Shown one piece after another: positions 33,003 through 43,793 of a stretch of DNA of 48,508 nt. Numbering within the stretch: position 1 is the stretch's first letter; every line of letters begins with the position of its first letter. Under the pieces are notes generated by a model. It made no database searches, was not told the origin of the DNA, and saw only the letters and a program-made list of their open reading frames with translations. A program made the translations under genes and the position numbers. Source of the DNA: Suillus spraguei (taxonomy: Eukaryota > Basidiomycota > Agaricomycetes > Boletales > Suillaceae); the NCBI GenBank assembly GCA_016800925.1, contig JABCPU010000482.1, positions 1-48,508 on the forward strand, written 5' to 3'.

Positions 33003-34785
33003 TGAATGTCAGTGCTGGATGCCAAGTCCATAAATCCGGCACTGGACACTGGAGATTCACAATGGATATTTCGCGAATTCCAGATATCCAGCTACCTGAA
33101 ACACAACACACAATGTAAAGAATTTGAAACATATCTGTCGAGTTACCTTGTGCCGGGTGCCGGGTAACATTGTGAAACATATCAATCCATATATCTTAAG
33201 TGCTGAACTCTGAACCCCGGGACCCAGGACTCGGGACTCATCACCATGTGACAAATATTGATCTACATATTTTCAGTGCCAAACCCTAACCCCTGGCAAC
33301 CGGCACTCGGTACCCGGGACTTAGAACAATGTGAGGCAATACAGAGATATTGATTCACAGGTGTTGAGTGCCGAACCCCGAACCCCGGCACCCAGCACTC
33401 GGGACTCGGGCCTTGGAACTTATAACAATGTGAAACATGTCAATGCACATATTTTATCACCGAACTCCGAACCCCGGCACCCGGGAGTTAGAACAATGTG
33501 AGGTAATACAAAGATATTGATTTACACGTGTGGAGTGCTGAACCCCGAACTCCGGCACCCGGCAGTCGGGAATTGGGACTCAGGACTCATAATAATGTGA
33601 AATATATCAATCCACATATTTAACCACCGAACCCCGAACCCTGGCACCCAGGAGTTAGAACAATGTGAGGCAATACAAAGATATTGATTTACACATGTTG
33701 AGTGCCGAACCCCAAACTCTGGCACCCGGGAGTTACACCAATGTGAGGCAATACAAAGATATTGATGTACACATGTTGAGTGCCAAACCCCGAACTCTGG
33801 CACCTGGCACTCGGGGATCAGGATTCGGGACTCATAAAAATGTGAAAGATATCGATCCACATATTTTATGTGCCAAACCCTGAACTCCAGCACCCGGCAG
33901 TCGGGACTCGGGACTTGGTACTCATAACAATGTGAAAGACATTGATCCACATATTTTAACACCGAACCCTGAACCCCACCACCCGTGAGTTAGAACCATG
34001 TGAGGCAATACAAAGATATTGATTTACACATGTTGAGTGCCGAACCCCAAACTCCAGCACCTGGCACTCGGGGATCAGGATTCGGGACTCAAAACAATGT
34101 GAAAGATCTTGATCCACATATTTTATGTGCCGAACCCCAAACTCCGGCACCTGGCACTCACATAATGTGAAAGATCTTGATCAACATATTGTCAGTGCTG
34201 AACCCTGAACCCTGGCACCCAGCACTCGCAACTCGGGACTCAGAACAATGTGAGGCAATAGACACCTATTGATGCACACATTCTAAGTGCCAAACTCCGA
34301 ACTCCGGTAGTCTACTATTTAGGGGTTCGCGGTTCGGTACTCAGGCTTCTGCACTTGAGACCAAAAAAAATGTTAGGCAATAAAATGACTTTGATCCACA
34401 CATTTTTGGTAGATATCTTTTTCATCTCAAATCTCAGATCTCGAGTGCCGAACCCCGAATCCCGAAATCCGGTAGTCCACAATTTTGGGGTTTGGTCCTC
34501 GGTACTCAGACACATGTCAGGCAACAACAAAACTTTGATCCACACATTTTTGGTAGATGTCTGTTTTGTCTCGAATCTTGAGTTTCTAGTTTCTAGTTTC
34601 AGTACTCTGCACCCACACCCGGCACTTGGCACTAGATGACTCGACACATGGACTTTAAATCTTTCACCTTGTGTGTTGTGTTTCGGGTGTCCAGGTATCC
34701 AGAATTCAGGAAATATCTAGTTTGAATCTCCAGTTTCGAGTTCCAGGTTTTAGGACTTGGCACCTGGCACCCGGCACCCAGCACC
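33003..34785. repeat. Satellite array B inside imperfect inverted repeats
   Basis: About 33190-34300 holds the same 75-90 bp unit as array A (ACATGTTGAGTGCCGAACCC, CCGGCACCCGGCACTCGGG, CAATGTGAGGCAATAC). Its outer sides are inverted repeats: 33049-33112 is about 75% complementary to 34668-34728 (blocks GTGTGTTGTGTTTC, GAATCTCCAGT), with weaker similarity outward to 33003 and 34785 (GGACTTGGCA). So the satellite may ride inside a small terminal-inverted-repeat element. Open frames here are not genes. Confidence 0.65.
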
Positions 34786-34939
34786 TCAATTATTGATGAA
34801 TGTCAGACATGGTGAATTCAGGTTTTCGTGCTTCAGGGTTTAGATTTTGGTGGTCGATGGTAGGTATATGCACTCATAGGGTGCATGTATCCTATGTGTT
34901 TGATTTTCTGGTGGCTACATCAGCTGTACGTCTTTATGA

Positions 34940-35401
34940 TACATATCCAGGCCCACCCGTCTATGTAAAATTCCCCCACGTCGGCCCACCTATCTATGCA
35001 ATAAATATTTTACTGCACCCTTGGCCCACCTGTCTATGTAAAATTCCCCCACGTCGGCCCACCCGTCTATGCAATAAATATTTTACTGCACCCTTGGCCC
35101 ACCCATATATGTAATATTCTCTTACCTTGGCCCACCCGTCTATGCAATAATATTTGCCTTGCATCTCTCTTCAGCCCAGCTGTCTATAATATCCTACTCT
35201 ACATACTACCCAGATGGGCCCACCCGTCTCTCCCGAAAATAAAAGTCTCCCAGCCCACCTGTCTCCATCGGAAATAATATTCTCCTCGGCCCATCCATTA
35301 ACATCAAGGATATACATAACCTCAGCCCATGGTCCGCTGACCCGTCTTTGACAGGATATTATGTGGGTCGGGTGACCCATATAGTATGGAGTTTGTCACT
35401 G
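34940..35401 (-). repeat. Right inverted end and subterminal repeats of the giant element
   Basis: GGCCCACCCGTCTATG motifs recur from 34950 to 35310, including an almost exact tandem duplication of about 70 bp (from about 34961 and again from about 35031). The terminal 120 bp (35281-35401, ending TTTGTCACTG) matches the left end at 21300 in reverse complement. The next gene starts at 35412, so the end is tightly delimited. Confidence 0.7.
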
Positions 35402-35411
35402 AAGGGGCTCA

Positions 35412-37101
35412 ATGACTCACCTCGAAGCCCATGAACATGTTATTTCATGGATCAACCAACAGTGTCAAGAGTTAGTTGGGCCACCTCGTATGCAACATGA
35501 ACGCACGTCACCTGCAGCACATTATCATATTTCAAAATATCCCAAAGCAACTTACGATATGACTGCATGGCTCAGTGAACTCGAGGGAGATCTGGCGATC
35601 AAGGTGAGTAGTTATGTGTGTTTTGAGATCTATTAACATGATGTCACAGGACTTCATTCCAAGATTGAAGAATCATCTACTGGCAAGATTGTGTGGTCTT
35701 GAGTACTCTGGAGACAAGGATGAGTTCTCAGACGAGGACAGAAGCCAGGTGATTCTTGCCAACAATCGACTATATGAGCACACTATCCTATGCATCAACT
35801 ATACTACCTATGACCTTTGCCAGGAGCAAGATTCAATGAACCCACGAACTCATGCAGACATCATGATGTTGTCACATGAGAATGATGAGGACCGACACCC
35901 CTATTGGTACACTTGTATTATCAAAGTATTCCATGTTGATGTGTGGTATTATGGTCCCGGTGGTTCTCAAGCAGCTCCTACTTGTATGCACATACTATTT
36001 GTGCATTGGTTCGGGCGAGATGTCGCCTTCAAAGCTGGGTGGTCTGCCAAGCGACTCCATCGCATTGGATTTTTCAGTCGAGATGATCCTGACAGCTTTG
36101 GATTCGTTGACCCTGATCAAGTGATCCGAGGAGTTCATTTAATTCCTGGATTTGCTTATGGACAGACTGACACTCGACTCGGACCTTCATTCATCCGTCC
36201 ACCTGAAGACAAGGATATGGACTACATGTATTGTTATGTGAATCAGTATCTATTGCTATTGCTACTGCTATGCTAAACTAACTATTCATTTAGTTTCGTA
36301 GACCGGGACATGTTCATGTGTTTCCGAGGAGGTGGTGTGGGCCACAAGATGCCTGAATATCTATATGATCTTCTGTGGAGTGATTGCGATGTGGAGAATC
36401 TTGACGAGAACGAAGACCTTGACTTCGGAGAGTTGGACCAACCTTGGAGGAACGATAACGAAGAGATCAATGATGAGATCGATGAGAATGATGAGCATGA
36501 CGAGGAGGGCAGTGAGGATAGTGATGATGAAAATGACAATGAAGAAGATGCAATTGTAGCTGATGAGGGGGAGTGTTACGAACTGGGGTGGCGTCACCAG
36601 CGACAGTGAAAAGGCACAGACGGTCTGCTGGGAGGTTCTACAGTGTTCAAAAGAGAACAAGGTGAAAGTACTAGGAACGCGTTCCGAGTACTATCAAGGG
36701 TTCTGCCTCAAAGACAAGTCTAAGAGGTTCTTCGAGAATAGAGACTAAGACTAAGGAGTGCTTAGACTTAGAGACGATTCAGATGACTTAGGTTGGAGAA
36801 CTAAGCGAAGGATGTTCCAGGTAAAACCCAGTAAGATTAAAGTAAAGTATACAAGTGTAATACAATGTGCTTAAATAAGCCAGTATGTGCGCACAGACCA
36901 AGACAGATGTGAGATCATAAGTGCATATCCAAAGAAGGAAGGCGACTATAGTACAAATGCGTTGAGCATATGAGTCAGAGTCACATTATGTAATATACGA
37001 GTAAAGGAGACAGGGAGAAAATGAATAGGGGCACGTACGACTGTAACAGGGAGGAACTTGATGACAACATTCTTGCACAGGAGGGATATGGAGCTTTGTA
37101 G
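35412..37101 (+). pseudogene. Transposon-associated protein, C-terminal part (Plavaka-like), LTR-interrupted
   Basis: Exons 35412-35603, 35650-36245 and 36294-36573 join in frame. They read DFIPRLKNHLLARLCG, NRLYEHTILCINYTTYDLCQ, QDSMNPRTHADIMMLS, FHVDVWYYG, FGFVDPDQVIRGVHLIPGFA, then across the 48-bp intron YVNHFVDRDMFM..RGGGVGH and an acidic tail. This conserved C-terminal module is very common in Agaricomycete transposons; I associate it with Plavaka (CACTA-like) elements, but the family name is uncertain. The catalytic part that should precede it is absent; the first ATG lies 10 bp after the giant element's end, so it looks 5'-truncated. A solo LTR interrupts the last exon. The original stop is at 37099-37101, and LTR read-through now gives a stop at 36607-36609. 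Confidence 0.6.
36574..37048 (-). repeat. Solo chromovirus LTR in a coding exon
   Basis: 475 bp in reverse orientation, flanked by GGGAG duplications (36569-36573 and 37049-37053). Removing the LTR and one duplication restores the acidic reading frame to a stop at 37099-37101. Same subfamily as 417-892 and 29959-30432. Confidence 0.93.
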
Positions 37102-37319
37102 CATTATATTTGATGTTCACTTATCACAGTCAATCAGACTTAGTGCACATGCTAAGGGAATATCAGATACAGATGAAACTTAAAGCAAATACAATATATA
37201 TACAAATCCACTACAGACTTAACGAACTTTCTCTGTTAACCAGGCATTCGAGGTGGACCGTAGGCATTCCAGAGAATATCAGGGAGATAGTAAAACTATA
37301 ACAGTATATCAGGGCAATA

Positions 37320-37740
37320 TCATAATGGCAGAAGCATCTCATATGCATGGCATACATGGGAACAATGGTAAGCTTCGAACTGCTTGACATCATGATGATC
37401 GAGCACTGGCATCATCATCTCAGAAGCCATAACCCATGACCCTGAAAATCTTGTGACCGTCAGCCTAATAAGGTAACACCTGGTTTCTGGACTTTTTGTG
37501 ATGATATGCTTACCAGGGACAGCGATCATTGGCGTTGCAGCCTCGATCCATGAGTATGAAGCAATTGGTTTGATGTTTGTAATTTCCACAGGACTAAGAG
37601 TATCCGTACTCTGTTTGAAATTGACTACTTTGTCTGCAAGGTCTTTAATGATGAAGGAGGTATCAGGCTGTGAAGATCTGGGAGGGCGAAATGGGTATCC
37701 CTGGCGTGTACCAGCTGGTGCATTTCATAATGTAGACATT
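37320..37740 (-). pseudogene. Gene fragment with SYSWIEA..TPMIAVPG motif
   Basis: On the minus strand from about 37650 the frame reads NFKQSTDTLSPVEITNIKPI, ASYSWIEAATPMIAVPG, followed by a GTAAGC donor (about 37515) and an acceptor TTATTAG. The SY-W-(7-10 residues)-P-I-VPG signature recalls the N-terminus of a widespread fungal protein family often mislabelled geranylgeranyl pyrophosphate synthetase. The recall is weak. The rest of the gene is missing and the 5' side meets the Harbinger element at 37743. From 37102 to 37319 I see nothing of note. Confidence 0.3.
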
Positions 37741-37882
37741 AAGGACATTCAAAGTTGGGCGCCCACACCCACCGCCTATGCCCATGACCCCCTCGCCCAT
37801 ATACCACTACCCATTTTGTACTTGAACGAATGTATTATATGATCAATGATAACTTAACACTACCGAAACCACATTACACTCA

Positions 37883-38572
37883 ATGACACGTCTCCGAACA
37901 TCACGCGAGCAATACCTTCACTTGTATCTCTTGCTTATGGTTCTTCGCACTTTGTGTCAGCCAGATATGACCCTCGAAGAGGCAGCAGCACAACAGCATT
38001 GCGACTTATCTTGCATTCTTGCTATTCAACAAACTCGTTATCTTCAAGTGCGCTCCCCTGTTGCAAAGGCCAGCACCCTGCACCTTGCTTGGGAATATGC
38101 AAAATCACCATCTGATCATAATCGCTTTATTCACGTGCTCCATGTTTCTCCAATGACATTTCAAGTCCTGCTTGATCTGATTGAAGGTCATCTGGTTTTT
38201 TCCAATAATTCCAACAATGCACAGGCACCTGTTCAGACTCAGCTTGCTGTCACTCTCTATCAAATGGGTAGATATGGCAATGGTGCCTCAGTACTGGACA
38301 TTGCTCACCTTGCAGGAATTTCTGAGGGTGCAGTGGAGTTGTTCATGCAACAATGCTTCCATGCAATTCAATCTTTGCATGACACTTTTGTATGCTTACC
38401 AACTGCTGAAGAAAAGGAGGTTGAGAAATCATGGATAGATGACCGGCTCAAATTCCGAGGAACTTGGAGGGAAGGTTGGGTGATGTATGACGGGACAATT
38501 GTTGTTCTGCATACTAAGCCAGGTCTCAACGGAGATGCATATTACACATGAAAGTCAAACTATGGACTGAAT
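37883..38572 (+). pseudogene. Harbinger transposase, N-terminal part with premature stop
   Basis: The start at 37883 gives MTRLRTSREQYLHLYLLLMV. It is followed by FIHVLHVSPMTFQVLLDLIE, an HTH-like region (VTLYQMGRYGNGASVLDIAH, AGISEGAVELF) and the start of the nuclease fold (WVMYDGTIVVLHTKPGLNGD), in which the Asp of V-x-DGT is the first catalytic residue. After AYYT a TGA (38549-38551) stands where relatives have Arg before KSNYGLNLQ, and the frame goes on to that motif. The remaining catalytic Asp and Glu/Asp residues are absent because the sequence breaks off at about 38575-38590. Not active. Confidence 0.78.
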
Positions 38573-38589
38573 CTACAGGTACTATATCA

Positions 38590-39179
38590 CACAGTTTTTT
38601 TAAACAATATACACACTGTGCTTTCGGAGTTGTGCTTGTGTCGGGTCCATCAGTGGGGACATAGCATTCAAAAAATTCATTGTCGGAGACATTGCCATTC
38701 ACATCAGATTGGATCCCTTCACCAGTTGTTCGGAGACATCGGGCATGCACCTTGTATTTTTTCATTAAGCTGAGCAGAATTGTAAGCTGGAAAATAGTGA
38801 AAAAGCGCAACACTCACTACTTGTACTTTCATTTCACTCAGTCCCCCATTGCAACAGCATTCTGGCTGTGCAATTGCGGGAAAACGGCAGCCGCCATGCG
38901 CTGATATACCATCACTTTGCTATCTCCTGACGTGTTCTGGCACAGAAACATCATATCTTGTATCACATATGACAACTTTGATTCACTGACCTCGCCCTTC
39001 TTCCATTTGCCTAGAAGCACGACTCTGTCTCTGTTCTCCGAAAGTTCGATCTGCGCCAATAGCTGCCAGACCAAGTCGTCGGTCCAGACAATCTCCGGGA
39101 TTGTGACGCCGTTATCCTTCTTCTTCGCTATATGCGCAGACTCGGATCTGATTGATGGTGAGTAGAAGGTAACAAACAA
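38590..39179 (-). pseudogene. Myb/SANT-like partner protein of Harbinger element (broken)
   Basis: From 39179 it reads MFVTFYSPSIRSESAH, then a trihelix/SANT-like domain (PEIVWTDDLVWQLLAQIELS ... AAAVFPQLHSQNAVAMGD). A TGA, then VK, a second TGA and KYK follow; both TGA codons could be former CGA (Arg). An intron with a GTGAGTG donor near 38818 and a TTTTCCAG acceptor leads to LMKKYKVHARCLRTTGEGIQ and YVPTDGPDTSTTPKAQ. PIF/Harbinger elements typically encode such a DNA-binding partner that recruits the transposase. The convergent layout inside the same inverted repeats supports the pairing. Confidence 0.55.
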
Positions 39180-39424
39180 TAATTTTTTACAATTACTTTT
39201 GTATTATCTAATTATGCAAACTACATTTTAGGTGACAACGCCGTGGGCAAAGGGGTCGTGGGCGTAGGCAGTGGGCGTGGGCGCTCAACTTTGAACGTCC
39301 CTATTGTGAGTGCATTAAGGTTCGAGCTGAAGTCAGCTGCATGTGATTGGAAATCTTTGGTTCTTCTCACGACGCACGCGGCATGCCAAGAAATCTGAAA
39401 TCTGTTGCCTTCAGACAATTCATA

Positions 39425-39480
39425 ATCTTGCACTTGACGATTATCGCCTGGAAATCAGACTTGTTCTTGATCATATTTTT
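39425..39480 (-). pseudogene. Remnant of NLR exon 3
   Basis: The minus strand encodes IKNKSDFQAIIVKCK, closely matching exon 3 of the two NLR-like genes (VIKNKSDFQVIVDKCE at about 47290-47330). Nothing else of a third gene copy is recognisable before the 3' flank of NLR copy 1 begins near 39550. It shows that the cluster once held at least three copies. From 39480 to 39717 lies only homologous 3'-flank sequence (also at 44340-44489). Confidence 0.55.
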
Positions 39481-39717
39481 TGGGACCGCCCCACAGAGTG
39501 AAGGTGTGACTACTTTTTGGTGGGAGGCCAAAGATGTTATTGGTGTGGGTCATCAAATCCTACAGCCTTCCTATGTCATATTAATCTCAGCGCACACTTG
39601 AAGTATCATATTCACTTATATCCCCCGTTCATCTCATCACTGTCTTGTCCTATATCATGATAAAACTACTCGTATAATCATTAGAGATACAAGGGCAGAT
39701 TGTTACATGTATATGAT

Positions 39718-42700
39718 CTACAGAACGTTTGCAAATGGCGATTGACCCTCTAAAAATAATGACCACCCTTTAAATCTGTCTGACAGAACATAGAACGGCT
39801 CGCAACTATACAAATGGCAGGGAGGTACTCCCATCTCAGTGCACAAAGTCCATGTTTCTGTGAAGTATTGTGCAGCTAATGCGAAGTCACCACACACCAA
39901 GGCAATCTCCCCCAATCCCCGCTTACTGTATGCTTTGTAAAGAAGGTGTTCTTGGATATCGCAACCTTCAATGGTGGTGATGAAATAGGACTCCGCCCTA
40001 TCGTATATGCCTGCAGCGAGCTCGACGCATTCTGAGCCATAAGATCTATGGAGAAATATGTGTGCAGTGCGCAGCGCAAAGGATTGGAATAGTCCCAGGG
40101 CTGGGTTGACGAGCTCTCTCCCAAGAGCATGATCCCCCTGCTTGCTTGCAACAAGGGCCTTCAACACGGTGTACCAAAGGACACTGTGCGAATCGTGTCC
40201 CTCGAACATCTCTACGATTTTCTGTAGGATGTCCATGGCTTTCGATAATCTGCCTTCGCAAAATGCTACCTCTGCAAGCCCCTCAAGTGCGTCGCGGCGG
40301 ATAAAATTTCCAGTACTTGTGCATTGCGGGAGAAGGTCTTCCAAGTGTATCTTCGCCTGGACGATGTCTCCCCCATAGTAAAATTTGGCCCGCCAGTGCC
40401 AAATCTTGGACCGTAAGCCCAAGACGTGATCGTCCAAGGACTTTACAAATAATTCATCAGCAGATGTTGTAGATGCGTACATCCGGGCTAGATCTAAGAA
40501 AAACCAAACTTCGGCTTTTTCTGGTTTACTGAGATGCTCCCATGACTCGGTGTGTTGAAAGTCCGCTAAGACCTGTTGGGCTTCAATGAAGCGGCCTTGA
40601 CACTGGTATATATCAGCACATGTGGTAACACAATGAGTTGCCATTCCGTGGTTGCCGACAGTGAGATAGAGTGCCCCAGCAGCTTTGAAGGCCTTCATGG
40701 ATTCTGTGAACTGAGAAAGAGTGTAGTAGAGGCAGCTGAGACAATACAAGCAGTATGCTTTGGACGATCGCGTGGAGGAGTTCTCGACGTTGTTGAAAAT
40801 AGCGGGGGTAAGGGAAGTTGGGCGAAGAAGATGCCACAGCAAGCAATCCAAAAATTAAATTTGCTGCAAGCATCATAAGTCTCTTCAGGGATGTGGGCGA
40901 GGTCGAAAGCAACGACATGCTCAATATTGAGATGATCCGAGATAATGATATTGGCATATTGATCGCGTTCTTCCGAACAGGAGTCGACAGTGTCATAGTA
41001 GAAGGCACGTATCGCTGGCAAATACACGGAGTCAGGTACTTGCAACGAATCTTGCACATAATGTCGAATGGGTGGAAGCATTTTAACGAAGCCGTCCTGA
41101 CGATAGATGAGAGATTGCCTGCATAAAACATCACATATAGTGTCGATTTGCAGGATAGATAGCAATATTCGCTTGGACAGGGCCTCATTGAGACCTTGGG
41201 GCAAGAAGGCAATGACAGCTAAAGTATGCCGAGCATCCTCTCCGAGTTTCTGGATTGACGGCGAGTTGAGCGACAGCTGCATGGAGTATGACAAACTTTG
41301 AAGTTTTCCCTCGCCATGGTCTAGGACTGCAATGTGTCGATTCTTCCATCTCTCCAGAAGCATGACCAGAGACCAACTGTTTTGCCGCGCAGCATTTGCG
41401 AGTAGACTGATGGAAAGCGGGTGATGTCCTAAATCCTGAAGTAGGTTTGCTATTCCTCCTTCTGCACATTCACGACTGGCTGCGCCATAAATTTGAAAAA
41501 ATGCCTCCTGAGCAGAGCTCGAATCCAATGGCGGAACCTCCTTGATAATCCATGGTACATCTAGTGCGCTCCTTCTACTACGTGATGTGAGAATAAGAGT
41601 GACGCCAGGTATGTTGGCCATTTCAGCAATGGCTGGTGGTATCCTTCCCAACGCCGATGATACACTGGCCTCTTCAAAAGTCTCAGCGTTGTCAAGGACA
41701 ATGAGGGCGCTGGCAGAACGAAGAAAAGTAGATATCTGGCGCATAGGATCAGCGCCGGCGATCTCTATGCCAAGGGCTCTGGCAAAATGTGCGATAAACA
41801 TTTGGAATGTAATGTTCGAGGGATCTAGCCCATCGTAAGTGACAAAGAAGCGCCTATCAGCAAATTTGTTCGTGACGCGTGGCTCGTTGATGATGGCTTT
41901 GGCCAGAGAACTCTTGCCCATCCCTCCAGGACCGATCAATGCCAAATGCTTATCATCGACGACATACTCCGTCAACTCAGTCACAAGACCGTCACGGCCA
42001 TAAAACATGAAAGGCCGTAATGGAGGCACGGGTGGGCGATACCTGAATGCGGTGAAGGCCATACATTATTTGATGAAATGACAACTTACTGAATGTCATT
42101 AATCCCATAAGTGTTGGTCTTGGGTCGGAAAGTCAGATTCAAGTTCTCCACCCCGATCGCAATGCCAATGAGCGCTTCAGCCTAAGGACATTACTTAGCA
42201 GCAGAAATTCAGGTGTAGTTAAGAAACATACTCCGAATAGCTTGAGGATCTCATCCAAGTCCTGTTTCCATCTGGAAATTCGGTCGCGATCGATAGTGAC
42301 AGAGAAGAGTTTGTGCAGACGTCCTTGCTCCTTCGATGTTATCACCTCGTTATTGATGCGGCTTATTGTTCTGGACGGTGTCATCATATTCTAGAGATCA
42401 CAACATTGGTTCGGCTCACTCTTTGAGCCGAGATAACGCATGGTCCAAGTATCCTGGCAGGTTATCTTCGGCGGCACCCTTGGTTGCTCTTTCAAGAATA
42501 TCCCTGATGGTATCGCACATGTCAACTATCGCTTGAAAATCGGACTCGTTCTTGATCCTCAACTGTATAAATGTAGGTCTTCGGCAATTTTACTGAGAGT
42601 TAGGCCAACGCACCTGCGCAACAGTCAAAATGCTCGCAATTATTCCAAGTATGCTTTTCGCCATCTCGATAGGCACGAGGTCTTTGGTAGCGTTGATGGC

Positions 42701-42870
42701 TGATATAGCGGCATTCAGCCTTTCAGCAATATGATCAGCCTGAATTTTCAGAAGAGGGTTGGTTTTGAGTCCTTCTATGATGATCAGATGTACGATGGAG
42801 ATGTGGCTTCTCACCTCTAATTTTTTGGACCATTTAAGTAAGTTTCGCTCGCATTTTTTTGGAAGACATT
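39718..42870 (-). pseudogene. NLR-like gene copy 1 (NB-ARC/TPR), frameshifted
   Basis: Paralogue of 47651-44490 with the same exon plan: 42771-42614, 42562-42420, 42370-42232, 42181-42090 and 42042-39718. The NB-ARC part (42042 to about 40860) is open: HLALIGPGGMGKSSLAKAI, ALIVLDNAETFE, LILTSRSRR, HHPLSISLLANAA. At about 40852-40860 it has five extra bases relative to copy 2 (AATTAAATTT against AATTT), shifting the frame; the TPR region stays open in the new frame (40851-39718, 377 aa). The first exon also has a stop upstream of VQKIR. The N-terminal helical region (AAISAINATKDLVPIEMAKS) matches copy 2. Probably a pseudogene, though recent, since both halves are otherwise open. Confidence 0.82.
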
Positions 42871-42871
42871 G

Positions 42872-43320
42872 CATGGGTTCGTATGGTGGTTTAGATTGCA
42901 GTGAGTTTCAGTCACCGAACTTCTGGGCGCCTCTGCTTATCTCAAGGTGGAGAGTGAGAAACTGCGGCACGGCTTAACTGCATAACCTAGTACGTACCGG
43001 GCGTCTATTATATCCAGTTTAGGATTGCGCTTGCTCCCTTGCGACACCTCTCCTCTTTCGGCTCCTCCAATTGAGTCATGACGACAAGTTCTTCCTCCCT
43101 GCTTACCTGGGTGCAAGTGCCACCAAAGTGCTTGTGGGTGGGTGCCATGTCCTGAAGATACATTCAGCTCATTTTGATGAAAACAGTCCTGGAGGACTAA
43201 CACCATACATTGTACCTTCAATATAGCTATCGAGTCTTAAAAATAGAAGTGTAAGCTGGAAGAGCGGAAAATTGGAGAGGGAAATGCGACAGCGGAATCG
43301 AGTTGCGGTTATATTCCTGG
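42872..43320 (-). other. 5' flank of NLR copy 1, paralogous to 47652-48340
   Basis: No gene is recognised. The segment aligns with the 5' flank of NLR copy 2, including a possible upstream exon whose ATG precedes GGCACCCACC and a GTAAGC donor (about 43105-43150). In copy 2 the matching exon would be 48162-48120 (MASTDKYSDDTLYP). It may be 5' untranslated or an alternative N-terminus. The homology defines the tandem duplication unit of about 4.8 kb. Confidence 0.5.
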
Positions 43321-43793
43321 CCGCCAGGTACAAACAAAGAAACTAACTAGAATCCAAATCAACAGAATCTGATGGCTCAGCGGTATAAGCATTGAAAGTT
43401 CAGATCTACAGATCTCAAGATACTGAAGCAAGAGTCGACTTGGCGGCAAGAACGTCACAACCGTGTCAATTTCACATGCGTCATCTTCCCACTCCCTAGC
43501 TAGTCTATCATGGAATCTAATGCAACTTATTATGTTTAGTGAGCACTAGCTAGTTCAGATTCAGAGAGGCATATTTCTAGGTCGGCTACTAATCTCGCGC
43601 AGAACTAATCCCGCACTCGATGTCAATCACTTCGGCTCCACTGCGCATTCAACTTCAACACTTCCAACATATTCCTCACTACGATCTTCATCTGCCGGTA
43701 CTTGGTACTAAAACTCTGAGGATCCATTCATATTCTCAACCCGGACCATTGTACTATTGTGAGCGTATTTTTTTTCCACGGGCAATCTGATAC

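Larger units (their letters stand above)
21300..35401. mobile_element. Giant KDZ-type DNA transposon carrying a TET/JBP gene (inferred)
   Basis: A 14.1-kb unit bounded by about 75%-identical inverted ends and oppositely oriented GGGTGGGCC-type subterminal repeats. Inside are TET/JBP dioxygenase (+), satellite A, an unknown gene (-), KDZ transposase (-), a divergent cysteine-cluster gene (+) and satellite B. KDZ transposases and TET/JBP genes are known to co-occur in Agaricomycetes, which supports a single element. The missing target duplication and the KDZ copy glued to the left end suggest the left flank was rearranged after insertion. That the KDZ enzyme acts on exactly these ends is inference. 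Confidence 0.6.
37743..39300. mobile_element. PIF/Harbinger-type element, internally deleted
   Basis: 37743-37800 and 39243-39300 are inverted repeats of about 58 bp (GGACATTCAAAGTTGGGCGC against GGACGTTCAAAGTTGAGCGC), with most differences being C/T or G/A at CpG sites. Inside are the two genes expected of this superfamily, a DDE transposase (+) and a Myb/SANT-like protein (-), arranged convergently and meeting at about 38590 without the C-terminal halves' spacer. A clean 3-bp target duplication is not visible. Confidence 0.7.

Noticed and set aside
33522..34150. Cys/Tyr-rich open frames that look like repeat proteins
   Set aside because: Same satellite unit as array A; coding appearance is due to repeat periodicity.
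21292..35409. 8-bp target duplication around the giant element
   Set aside because: ACATATTA and AAGGGGCT do not match; the left flank is rearranged.
39221..39433. Minus-strand 70-residue frame rich in Pro/Thr
   Set aside because: It crosses the Harbinger inverted repeat; the proline-threonine run comes from the repeat itself.
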